Origin: Parabacteroides sp. PM6-13
Lineage (GTDB): Bacteria > Bacteroidota > Bacteroidia > Bacteroidales > Tannerellaceae
DNA: 64,000 nt
Assembly: GCF_029892605.1 (NCBI RefSeq)
Contig: NZ_JARXWF010000013.1
Location: 46,290 to 110,289 of the forward strand
Direction: 5' to 3'
Shown: one piece after another, positions 43,927 through 52,589 of the stretch
How the letters are laid out: every line of letters begins with the position of its first letter
Numbering within the stretch: position 1 is the stretch's first letter
Translations under genes and position numbers: made by a program
Notes under the pieces: generated by a model
Databases searched by the model: none
What the model was told of the DNA's origin: nothing
Seen by the model: the letters and a program-made list of their open reading frames with translations, nothing else

Positions 43927-44606
43927 ACCGTCATCTGAAAATACTCTTTGCCGACGATGATCTGAAGTATTCACTCGTGATCAAACGCTTCCTGGAAAAG
44001 GAGGGCTACGAAGTGACCTATACCGGCAACGGTGAGAAAGCCTGGGAGCAGTTCCCACTTATTAAACCGGATCTGGTGTTACTGGATATCAATATGCCCG
44101 GCCTGAATGGCTTTGAAGTAGCAGAAAAGATACGCGAGACCGACCGGCACACATTGATCTTCTTTCTTTCTGACCGCTCCGACAAAAGCGATCGCCTGAA
44201 AGGATTCAGCCTGAAGGGTAATGATTACCTGGCCAAACCTTTTTATCCGGAAGAGCTTCTGGCACGTATCAAAGAGCGGCTGGAGCTTCATATTACGGAT
44301 GTAGTCGAAGAAGAGACCTATACATTCGGACAAACCACCTTCAATTACAGTACCAATGAACTGCGTGTCGGCAATAATAAAGCACTGATCACCTCACGGC
44401 AGGCTGACATCTTACGTCTGTTGGCGCGCAACAAAGAGGTGGCTGTCAGTCGTGACATCCTGCTCACACAAGTCTGGGGCGATCCCTCGTATACGAACTC
44501 CCTGGCATTGAATGTGCAGATCACCTATATCCGCCGGGCGATCGCCCATGATCCGACCATCCGGATAGTCGCCATCCCAAGAAAAGGCTATATGTTGAAA
44601 GGATAG
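43923..44606 (+). CDS. OmpR-family response regulator
   Basis: DNA-binding response regulator, 227 residues. The receiver domain has the acidic pocket ADDD, phospho-acceptor Asp in LVLLDINMP, a Ser at the switch position (FLSDRSD) and Lys in LAKPF. The C-terminal winged helix is the OmpR/PhoB type (TSRQADILRLLARN, VSRDILLTQVWGD, NVQITYIRRAI, IPRKGYML). Translation is coupled to the kinase upstream. It probably regulates the divergent GLPGLI/TonB-receptor pair and itself. Confidence 0.94.
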   Translation: MNRHLKILFADDDLKYSLVIKRFLEKEGYEVTYTGNGEKAWEQFPLIKPDLVLLDINMPGLNGFEVAEKIRETDRHTLIFFLSDRSDKSDRLKGFSLKGNDYLAKPFYPEELLARIKERLELHITDVVEEETYTFGQTTFNYSTNELRVGNNKALITSRQADILRLLARNKEVAVSRDILLTQVWGDPSYTNSLALNVQITYIRRAIAHDPTIRIVAIPRKGYMLKG

Positions 44607-44631
44607 AACCTTCTTTTTACCTATTTTTGTT

Positions 44632-44652
44632 GCCTGATTGAACAAATCAGGC
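44632..44652 (+). terminator. Weak terminator-like hairpin after the response regulator
   Basis: GCCTGATT (44632-44639) and AATCAGGC (44645-44652) flank a 5-base loop, followed by a short TTTCGCGGTTT. A TATTTTTG at 44622-44629 could be the -7 box of the next gene, in which case the hairpin would lie in that leader. Confidence 0.45.
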
Positions 44653-44694
44653 TTTCGCGGTTTATATATACATACACTATAAAATTATTTTGAT

Positions 44695-45279
44695 ATGAAA
44701 CTAAAACATTTTCTCTCTCTGTTACTGGCTTGTGTCCTATTGCAAGGCTGCGATGTAGCCAAACAGGTAAGTGGTGCCTACAACCTGACACAGTGTAAAT
44801 TTGATTATAACTCGATAACCAACCTGCAACTGGCAGGCATGGATCTGTCAAAAGGCGTTAACGCGATGCAGTTGTTGCAACTGACACCCCTGTTAACCGG
44901 ACAGGCCAGCTCTGTGCCACTCCATTTTAATCTCAATCTGGACATAACCAATCCTAATCAATCAGCCGCTTTCCTGCAGGGACTGCAATATATCCTGCAG
45001 ATCGATGGGGTGCAGTTTACCACCGGAAGCATCAACCAGGCGCTCAATATCGCTGCCGGAGGCAAACAACAACTGCCACTGACCATCGGCTTCGACCTGG
45101 CTACACTGTTGAAAGGCGATAGCAAAGATGCCGTAGTCAATGTCGTAAAGAACATTGTCGGCGTGAACGACCAGCAATCACAAATCACCCTCCAACTGCG
45201 TCCCAATATCAAAGTGGGCGATTACACCATCCCCTCCCCTGTTTACCTGCCTGTTAGCTTTGCTTTTGGGGGGAAATAG
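44695..45279 (+). CDS. LEA/WHy-type beta-sandwich lipoprotein
   Basis: A 194-residue predicted lipoprotein with lipobox LLQGC (residue 19 Cys). The mature part resembles an LEA-2/WHy (water-stress) domain: two-strand patterns such as LHFNLNLDITNPNQSAAFLQ, LQYILQIDGVQFTTG and LPLTIGFDLATLL, and it is uncharged in long stretches. Such proteins are periplasmic or outer-membrane attached; the function is not known. It stands alone between the response regulator and a long non-coding region. Domain assignment is by pattern only. Confidence 0.7.
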   Translation: MKLKHFLSLLLACVLLQGCDVAKQVSGAYNLTQCKFDYNSITNLQLAGMDLSKGVNAMQLLQLTPLLTGQASSVPLHFNLNLDITNPNQSAAFLQGLQYILQIDGVQFTTGSINQALNIAAGGKQQLPLTIGFDLATLLKGDSKDAVVNVVKNIVGVNDQQSQITLQLRPNIKVGDYTIPSPVYLPVSFAFGGK

Positions 45280-45370
45280 ATGACCGAAGGTCACTCGGAT
45301 CTGCTGTCATGGAAATCTTCAGATTTTGGAAGATTGGAAGGTTTGAAGGAATTGGGATATATATTCATGG

Positions 45371-45677
45371 CTGAAGGCCACAGAGGGCCTGAAGGGCCGA
45401 GTCCCAACGGGACGAAGACTTAGCCCACGGGTAAGCAGGCTGAAAGCCTGCGCCACCCTGGGTATCACAACAATACAATAAATGGAGTTCTGAAAGAACG
45501 ATAGATATTATGATAGGATAGCGCCTGTGAATATTGGTTTTTTTCTTTCGTTCTTACAGAACTCATTTTTATATATCCATGGAATCCCAGGGTGGCGCAG
45601 GCCTTCAACCTGCTTACCCGTGGGCTAAGTCTTCGTCCCGTTGGGACTCGGCCTTGCAGGCCTGCTGTGACCTTCAG
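45371..45677. repeat. 307-bp imperfect palindrome (MITE- or REP-like element)
   Basis: Arms 45371-45462 and 45586-45677 (92 bp each) are inverted copies; the inner 68-bp parts (45395-45462, 45586-45653) differ at only two positions. A second inner pair (GGAGTTCTGAAAGAACGA near 45484 and its near-complement near 45548) extends symmetry toward the centre. No frame or transposase is present; a 72-residue minus-strand frame across it is not credible. To the right (45774-45813) lies a 40-nt run of pyrimidines only. Confidence 0.85.
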
Positions 45678-45911
45678 TCACATAAATAAACTCAAGCATA
45701 GTGTTATCTGTGCCACCTGTGCCAACATCTCCTATTTGCTCTGCGCCTTCGGCTAAGCGATCTTCGATTCCTATTCCCTTTCTCCCTTCTCCTTTCTCCT
45801 TCCCCTTTTCTCCGATTTGAAGAAAAGCATCCATCAGAGTCATCTTTTTTAATCAGACAATCACATCATACTCTATCCTGCGGTTCAAAAAAATCACAGT
45901 TCAGCATCTGA

Positions 45912-46035
45912 CATTTTGTCAAAATCGCCCGACTATTTTTCCAAAAACGTAGGGGTATTTAAAATTAGTCCTGCGAGTAACACTTTTTAACGTATCATAT
46001 TGTAAAGCAAAACCGACTTTTTGCTATCAATTTGA
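45912..46035 (+). repeat. Copy B of the ~124-bp upstream block (before clpC)
   Basis: 45912-46002 matches 16359-16449 without gaps (80 of 91 identical), and similarity continues to about 46035 with one indel. It lies about 80 bp upstream of the clpC -7 box. A partial third copy lies at 4282-4338. Confidence 0.85.
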
Positions 46036-46095
46036 CAAATGGTATTTTTGCGTTTTGGACACTTTCGTCATTCTCAAAACAATGGCATAGTATTT

Positions 46096-46125
46096 GTTGT
46101 TTATTAAATGAGATGATTATATTTG
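46096..46125 (+). promoter_or_regulatory. Promoter of clpC
   Basis: TTG at 46096-46098 and TATATTTG at 46118-46125 with a 19-bp spacer, 29 bp before the start codon. Confidence 0.65.
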
Positions 46126-46154
46126 CATAGATACAAATAAGAAGAAACAGAAAG

Positions 46155-48707
46155 ATGAAACAAAACTATACTAAGAGACTGGTGGATGTGATCGAATATA
46201 GTCGTGAAGAGGCTATGCGTCTTCAAAATAGCTATATAGGACCGGAGCATTTGATGCTGGGCATCATCCGCGACGGTGAAGGGAAAGCGATACAGCTTCT
46301 GCATGACTTGAATGCGGATCCGGTTGGCATAAAAAAGAATATCGAACAGGATATTCGCAATACGGCCGATGCGGACGACGACAACCAGCAGGAGATTGCC
46401 CTGTCTAAAACCACCGAACGCGTACTGCGCATGAGCGTATTGGAAGCCCGTATGTTCAAAAGTACGGAAACCGGAACCGAACACTTGCTTTTAGCCATAC
46501 TTAAAGAGGAATTTAATGTGGCTGCCCGGGTGTTGAACAAAGAGGGTGTTAACTACCGCAGCGTTTACAATCATTTGGTAAGCGGCAGCGGATTGACCGA
46601 ATATGAGGAGGTAGATGAGATAAGCGACGGATACATCGACGATGAAGATGATGACGAAGATGATTTTGCTTCCCGCAAGGACAGTCCGCGTGGACAGAGT
46701 GGCAATCAGCCGAAGTCGCCGAATGACACACCTGTACTCGATAATTTCGGTACCGATATGACCCGTGCAGCCGCCGAAAACCGTCTGGATCCGATTATCG
46801 GACGTGAGACGGAGATCGAACGCCTGGCACAGATCCTGAGTCGTCGCAAGAAGAATAATCCGGTGTTGATTGGTGAGCCGGGTGTTGGTAAGTCGGCCAT
46901 CGTAGAGGGGCTGGCGCTTCGGATCACCCAACGTAAGGTATCGCGGATCCTGTTCGACAAGCGTGTGATAAGTCTGGATGTGGCATCGATTGTCGCCGGA
47001 ACGAAATACCGCGGACAGTTCGAGGAACGAATCAAAGCGATCCTGAACGAGCTTTCCAAGAATCCGAATATCATCCTGTTTATCGACGAGATTCATACGA
47101 TTGTCGGAGCCGGTTCGGCTTCGGGTGCTATGGACGCAGCCAATATGTTGAAACCGGCGTTGGCGCGTGGTGAGATACAATGTATTGGGGCGACTACACT
47201 GGATGAATACCGCAAGAGTATTGAGAAAGACGGTGCCCTGGAACGTCGTTTCCAAAAGGTAATCGTCGATCCGACCACAGCGGAAGAGACATTACAGATA
47301 TTGAAAAACATCAAACCGCGCTACGAAGAGCATCACAACGTGACCTATACGGACGGTGCGCTTACGGCGTGTGTCAAATTGACAGAACGTTATATCAGCG
47401 ACCGTAACTTCCCGGATAAGGCGATCGACGCCCTGGATGAAGCCGGATCGCGTGTACATATATCCAATATCATTGTTCCTAAGAGCATCGAAGAGCTGGA
47501 AGGAAAAATTGAAGATACGAAAGCGGAGAAGCTGGCTGCTGTGAAATCGCAGAATTTTGAGCTGGCTGCCAGCTTCCGTGACAAAGAGCGTCAATACCTG
47601 TTGCAGCTGGAGGCAGCGAAAGCCAAGTGGGAACAGGAGATGCAGGAACATCGTGAAACGGTCGACGAAGACAAGGTGGCCGAAGTGGTTGCCATGATGT
47701 CAGGCGTGCCGGTTCAACGTATTGCCACCACGGAGAATGCCCGCCTATTGGAAATGGGTAATATCCTGAAAAAGCAGGTGATTGGCCAGGATGAAGCGGT
47801 GAGCAAAATCGTAAAAGCCATTCAGCGCAACCGTGTCGGACTGAAAGACCCGAACAAGCCGATCGGTACCTTTATGTTTCTGGGGCCGACAGGGGTGGGT
47901 AAGACACACCTGGCAAAGAAGTTGGCGGAATATCTGTTTGACTCGGCTGACTCTCTGATTCGTATTGATATGAGCGAATACCTGGAGAAGTTTGCCGTAT
48001 CGCGCCTGATCGGTGCGCCTCCGGGATACGTGGGATACGAAGAGGGCGGACAGTTGACGGAGAAAGTGCGCCGCAAACCCTATTCGGTTGTATTGCTCGA
48101 TGAGATCGAGAAGGCACATCCGGATGTGTTCCATCTGCTCCTGCAGGTGTTAGACGAAGGGCGCCTGACCGACAGTCTGGGACGCCGCATTGATTTCAAG
48201 AATACGATTGTGATCATGACATCCAATATCGGTACCCGTCAGTTGAAAGACTTCGGACGTGGCATCGGCTTCCAGGCACAGGCGGCAAGCGAAGCGGATA
48301 AAGATTTCTCGCGCGGCGTGATACAAAAGGCGTTGAATAAGGCCTTTGCTCCTGAGTTCCTGAACCGTGTGGATGATATCATTATGTTCGACCAATTAGA
48401 TAAATCATCGATCCATCAGATTATCGACATCGAACTGAAGGGACTTTACAAGCGTGTTGAAGACCTGGGTTACAAATTAGTTATTACCGATGATGCGAAG
48501 GATTACATCGCCTCCAAGGGATATGATGTACAGTTTGGCGCCCGTCCATTGAAACGTGCCATCCAGAAATACCTGGAAGATGAAATGGCAGAGATGATCA
48601 TTCGGGCATCGGTGGGCGAAGGTGATGAGATCATTGTCGGCTTCAACAAAGAAGAACAACAGATCACCACCGAAGTAAAGAAGAAAGAGCCGAAAGAAGA
48701 GGCTTGA
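46155..48707 (+). CDS. clpC: ATP-dependent Clp protease ATPase subunit ClpC
   Basis: Hsp100 unfoldase of 850 residues that feeds substrates to ClpP. It shows an N-terminal double Clp_N domain (1-145), an unusual acidic linker (151-171, rich in Asp/Glu), a first AAA+ domain with Walker A GEPGVGKS (240-247), a short UVR/coiled-coil middle segment ([18 protein letters not shown]) and a second AAA+ domain with GPTGVGKTH and the Clp C-terminal domain. The loop GRGIGFQ in the second domain matches the ClpP-docking (IGF/L) position. A long conserved upstream block and a ~307-bp palindrome precede its promoter; a terminator follows. Confidence 0.93.
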   Translation: MKQNYTKRLVDVIEYSREEAMRLQNSYIGPEHLMLGIIRDGEGKAIQLLHDLNADPVGIKKNIEQDIRNTADADDDNQQEIALSKTTERVLRMSVLEARMFKSTETGTEHLLLAILKEEFNVAARVLNKEGVNYRSVYNHLVSGSGLTEYEEVDEISDGYIDDEDDDEDDFASRKDSPRGQSGNQPKSPNDTPVLDNFGTDMTRAAAENRLDPIIGRETEIERLAQILSRRKKNNPVLIGEPGVGKSAIVEGLALRITQRKVSRILFDKRVISLDVASIVAGTKYRGQFEERIKAILNELSKNPNIILFIDEIHTIVGAGSASGAMDAANMLKPALARGEIQCIGATTLDEYRKSIEKDGALERRFQKVIVDPTTAEETLQILKNIKPRYEEHHNVTYTDGALTACVKLTERYISDRNFPDKAIDALDEAGSRVHISNIIVPKSIEELEGKIEDTKAEKLAAVKSQNFELAASFRDKERQYLLQLEAAKAKWEQEMQEHRETVDEDKVAEVVAMMSGVPVQRIATTENARLLEMGNILKKQVIGQDEAVSKIVKAIQRNRVGLKDPNKPIGTFMFLGPTGVGKTHLAKKLAEYLFDSADSLIRIDMSEYLEKFAVSRLIGAPPGYVGYEEGGQLTEKVRRKPYSVVLLDEIEKAHPDVFHLLLQVLDEGRLTDSLGRRIDFKNTIVIMTSNIGTRQLKDFGRGIGFQAQAASEADKDFSRGVIQKALNKAFAPEFLNRVDDIIMFDQLDKSSIHQIIDIELKGLYKRVEDLGYKLVITDDAKDYIASKGYDVQFGARPLKRAIQKYLEDEMAEMIIRASVGEGDEIIVGFNKEEQQITTEVKKKEPKEEA

Positions 48708-48728
48708 AATAAATAATATAATCGAGAG

Positions 48729-48758
48729 AAGGTTACCGGCGAATGGGTTGGTAACCTT
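48729..48758 (+). terminator. Terminator of clpC
   Basis: AAGGTTACC (48729-48737) and GGTAACCTT (48750-48758) followed by TTTATATTTTAT. Confidence 0.8.
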
Positions 48759-48828
48759 TTTATATTTTATAGTGCAACATTTCAAATGCTTATTGCATCA
48801 TAATAGAAACACAGTAAAAGATAATCTT

Positions 48829-50097
48829 ATGAAAAAGTCCTGTTTATTTGCTTTCGTCCTGTCTGTTTTATTGTTCTCGGCCTGTGATAACGGTTTCGAT
48901 TTTGACGATCCGGAAGAAAATAGCGGAAAATTACGCACTGTACGCATGGAAAAGACCACCATTGGCGATGGACAAGTAACCGTTGCCTGGGGTAGCAAAC
49001 TGCATTACGAAGATGCAAATACCAAGTGCATCATGCTGCCTGATCTTGAACCTGAGAAATTTACCATCTACCAATCGTTTGACTCGGATAAGAATTTCAC
49101 CAAGGTGGCTGAATTAAAGAACCGAAAAGAGTCCTATTTAGAATATACGATTAAAGACCTGGAGAATGGAAAAACGGTTTATTTCTATGTAGAATCCTCT
49201 CGGAAGGACTATGATTCGGAGGTGTCACCGACTATTATGGTTGTTCCTAACCGGGAAGTAAAACCCCAGTTTATCTTTCAAGAAGCAAACACGAGCGATT
49301 TTATTAATCACATACGCTACTGTCCGACGAATAAAAAAATTGTGTTCAACACCTTTTTGAATAGTGAAAATAAGAATCCATTGCTGGTATCCAACCTGGA
49401 TGGTTCAGAAAGAGAAATGATCAATGAAAATCGCTCTCTGTATGATGTTTGCTGGAGCAGTGACGGGAATATGGTTGTGTATTCCACGGTTATCGGAAGT
49501 GATAAAACTGTTATCTTGTATGATCTGAAGACAAAAGAGGAATCAATCCTATTTACAGAGCCTGCCTCCTATATGTTCCGTCTGGCCATCTCACCCGATT
49601 GCAAAAAGATCCTGTACACTTCGCTGGATGACGCCACTGAACGGAAGTACTCTATCCGTCTGTTCGACATGGAAACAAAAGAGATTGCAAACATCCTAAA
49701 GCGAGATGAATTCAGCAGTTTGGAAAGTATCGATTGGATCAACAACGAAGATTTTATCTTTGAGGCAAGAGAAACAGCATATGAATATCCGTATTATTCT
49801 TGTGTATATAAGGCATCTGTCAACAGCGACAAATGCGAAAATATATTCCACTCCCAATGGATCGATACGGATATATCCCTCTCTCCCGACAAAAAGAGAA
49901 TCGCTTTCAGTTCGAACCGTTCTGGAAACACACAGCTTTGGGTCTATGATATCGAAAAGAAACAATTTAGTCAATTGACCGGATTTGATGTCAACCAAAG
50001 GGAAGCCTACGGCATTTCGCGTCCGGGATGGATCGATAATCAGACCATCCACTACCTGGAAAACGCCCGGAATATACGAACCTTATCGATCGATTAA
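48829..50097 (+). CDS. Lipoprotein with FN3-like domain and WD40/PD40-type propeller
   Basis: A 422-residue lipoprotein: signal peptide with lipobox LLFSAC (cleavage before Cys about residue 19), a FN3-like module (about 35-130, GDGQVTVAWGSK ... TVYFYVESS) and a C-terminal TolB/PD40-type propeller (about 140-422) with repeats such as VCWSSDGNMVVYST, LAISPDCKKILYTS and SLSPDKKRIAFSSNRSGN. I chose 48829 (MKKSCLFAF) since the upstream in-frame Met would break the signal peptide. The stop overlaps the convergent antiporter gene by 4 bp. Binding role inferred; no enzyme motif is visible. Confidence 0.85.
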   Translation: MKKSCLFAFVLSVLLFSACDNGFDFDDPEENSGKLRTVRMEKTTIGDGQVTVAWGSKLHYEDANTKCIMLPDLEPEKFTIYQSFDSDKNFTKVAELKNRKESYLEYTIKDLENGKTVYFYVESSRKDYDSEVSPTIMVVPNREVKPQFIFQEANTSDFINHIRYCPTNKKIVFNTFLNSENKNPLLVSNLDGSEREMINENRSLYDVCWSSDGNMVVYSTVIGSDKTVILYDLKTKEESILFTEPASYMFRLAISPDCKKILYTSLDDATERKYSIRLFDMETKEIANILKRDEFSSLESIDWINNEDFIFEARETAYEYPYYSCVYKASVNSDKCENIFHSQWIDTDISLSPDKKRIAFSSNRSGNTQLWVYDIEKKQFSQLTGFDVNQREAYGISRPGWIDNQTIHYLENARNIRTLSID

Positions 50098-52394
50098 TGT
50101 GCATCGGTATGTAATATCCCGATAAAAGGCGGGATCAATCCCAGATTTTCTTCAAACGCGTTGAGCTTCTCCTTTTCACCGGCAAGCAATAGTGTGTCGC
50201 CTTCTTCGAACATAAAGTCGGGATAGATATGGATAATGGAGACGTCGTCGCGTTCGATATTGATAATCATACATTCTGTCTGGTTTTGTATATTCATGGA
50301 CTGGATCGTTTCTCCGATCAGGGGAGAGCCGGGTTCCACCACATATTGTGATAAGCTGATCTGGTAGGTGGGAGTCTCTTCCGGTATCTCCACCTGTGCC
50401 CGGTCGGCAATCACCTTGGTCATGTTCTGGATATCTTCATCCGATCCGGCCACAATCATTTTATCATAAGGATAGATACGCTCGTTGGCATCCGGGATAT
50501 TGATCTTCTGGCTTCCACGGATGATAGAGACCACATTCACGCCATAGCGACTTCTGAGGTCAAGATCGCGCAAGGTCTTCCCTATTTTGGGCGAAGAGGG
50601 CGACACATCTATCTCTTCCAGGTGGATATCTTTCGACAATAAGGCATTGGCAATCTTCGGATGTATGGGTGCCCGCTTCTCTTCAAACAGCTGTTTCTGG
50701 TTCAGATTCTCTAAGAAGCGTGCTTCCATACGCCGCGATTGCGTCTTAAAGCCCTGGAAGAAGATGATACAGGTAACCACACCACCGGAGATAACCCATA
50801 GCCAAACCGTGGCGTTCGGAAACAGAGGCGTCAATACCATCATGGTTAAGCCGATACATATAACCACACGAAGTACAATCAGCGAGATCAAGGCTCCGCG
50901 GTTGAAGTGGTTGTCTTCCCACAAAGACTTGAATTCTTCCGAGCGGTTCTTCTTCATCATGATGGCACGCAGGAAGGGCGCCATCAGGATAAGCGTGATG
51001 GTAGCCGCCAATAACCGCCCCCAAATAGCCGGCACATTCTCTAAAATAAAAGGCGTAATGAAGTATTCGCTCAGGTAGACAACGGCTAAAGAGACCGTTG
51101 CATAAACGGCTGTAAACTGCAGTATACTACGCAATAAACGATTCCAATGCGTGCGTTTGTTTACCGTCTTTAGGTTCGAAGAGGCATAGCCTTCCAGTAA
51201 GCGGGTCAGATTGGCAGGCGTATGTTTTTCTATCCAATTGTAGAAGGGTGTCGAGAGGCGAATGCAATAGGGCGTAGTGAAGGTGGTAATGATGGATACG
51301 GCGACAATAATCGGGTAAAGCGTGTTGCTGATCACCCCCAGACTATTGCCCAACGTAGCGATGATAAAAGAGAACTCCCCGATCTGTGCCAGGCTAAAGC
51401 CTGCCTGTATCGCCACTTTCAGCCCCTCTCCGGAAGCTAACACCCCCAGGGTGGCAAAAATAATACGCCCTACGAGTACCACTAAAGTGAGCACAACGAT
51501 GAGTGTGGCATACTCTACGATTATATTCGGATCGAGCATCATACCTACAGAAACGAAAAAGATAGCCCCAAAAAAGGTTTTGATAGGCTCTACCAGATGC
51601 TCTATCGCCTTTGCCTTAACTGTTTCCGCCAGAATAGATCCCATAATAAATGCCCCAAGCGCTGCTGAGAATCCAACCTTTGAGGCAAACAAGACCATGC
51701 CCAGGCAAAGACCGATCGAGACAATCAACAGGGTTTCGTCGTTCAGATACCGCCCCAGCTTCTTAAGCATCGTGGGGATCAGGTAAATACCTACGATAAA
51801 CCATACCAATACGAAGAACATCAGGCGCAACAGGCTATTCAACAGTTCCACCCCTTCGATGGTATGGCTTACGGCAACCGTCGACAACAATACCATCATC
51901 AGGATAGCTGCCAGGTCTTCGACGATCAGCATACCGAATACAATACCGGCAAACTTCTGCTTTTGCAACCCCATATCATTAAAGGCTTTGATAATAATGG
52001 TGGTCGACGACATGGAGAGCATACCCCCGAGAAAGATACTATCCATTTGCGACCAATCGAGCAGTTGCCCGACAATATACCCTATCAGAATCATCGAGCC
52101 CATATTGATCAATGTCGCAATGGAGGCCGTCCCACCTACGTCCATCAGTTTCTTGAAACTGAAATCAAGCCCGAGCGCAAACAAAAGAAAGATCACACCA
52201 ATCTCCGACCATATCTCTACGTTTCCCATATCGGTCACCGTCGGAAGCCATGTAATATAAGGACCGGCTATAAATCCGGCTACAATATAGCCCAATACTA
52301 CCGGTTGTTTCAGCCATTTGAAAAGTATAGTAGCGATACCTGCCGTGATAAGGATAAGGGCCAGGTCGCCTATGAAATCATGCAGATGCGTCAT
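50094..52394 (-). CDS. CPA2-family cation:proton antiporter with two TrkA-C domains
   Basis: Inner-membrane Kef/GerN-type antiporter, 766 residues. The first ~400 residues hold about 12 membrane helices with the family segments IWSEIGVIFLLFALGLDFSF and FGMLIVEDLAAILMM. More helices lie near 440-560. The C-terminus carries two TrkA-C (RCK-C) ligand domains (GKTLRDLDLRSRYGVNVVSI and GETIQSMNIQNQTECMIINI) that would gate transport in response to a nucleotide or ion. I start at 52394 (MTHLHDFIGDLALILI), since the longer frame adds a leader unlike the family. Substrate (Na+ or K+) cannot be told. Confidence 0.88.
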   Translation of the reverse strand: MTHLHDFIGDLALILITAGIATILFKWLKQPVVLGYIVAGFIAGPYITWLPTVTDMGNVEIWSEIGVIFLLFALGLDFSFKKLMDVGGTASIATLINMGSMILIGYIVGQLLDWSQMDSIFLGGMLSMSSTTIIIKAFNDMGLQKQKFAGIVFGMLIVEDLAAILMMVLLSTVAVSHTIEGVELLNSLLRLMFFVLVWFIVGIYLIPTMLKKLGRYLNDETLLIVSIGLCLGMVLFASKVGFSAALGAFIMGSILAETVKAKAIEHLVEPIKTFFGAIFFVSVGMMLDPNIIVEYATLIVVLTLVVLVGRIIFATLGVLASGEGLKVAIQAGFSLAQIGEFSFIIATLGNSLGVISNTLYPIIVAVSIITTFTTPYCIRLSTPFYNWIEKHTPANLTRLLEGYASSNLKTVNKRTHWNRLLRSILQFTAVYATVSLAVVYLSEYFITPFILENVPAIWGRLLAATITLILMAPFLRAIMMKKNRSEEFKSLWEDNHFNRGALISLIVLRVVICIGLTMMVLTPLFPNATVWLWVISGGVVTCIIFFQGFKTQSRRMEARFLENLNQKQLFEEKRAPIHPKIANALLSKDIHLEEIDVSPSSPKIGKTLRDLDLRSRYGVNVVSIIRGSQKINIPDANERIYPYDKMIVAGSDEDIQNMTKVIADRAQVEIPEETPTYQISLSQYVVEPGSPLIGETIQSMNIQNQTECMIINIERDDVSIIHIYPDFMFEEGDTLLLAGEKEKLNAFEENLGLIPPFIGILHTDAH

Positions 52395-52589
52395 AGTAAA
52401 AGTCGTTTGTGTCGTTAAAATTAGTAAAAATCCGTTAGTATCAAATGACAATTTCTCTTTTTTATGTCTGCAAATGTGTCAGTCGGAAAGAAACTTCCCC
52501 TCTCCTGCCCTTTTTGGCATCTCTTTTGTATAGGAAAGAGTAGTGAATAAAGAACAAACAATAGTATAACTACATAAAAATAAAGAACG

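Noticed and set aside
45625..45843. 72-residue minus-strand frame
   Set aside because: Spans the palindrome arm and the polypyrimidine tract; low-complexity product, no start signals.
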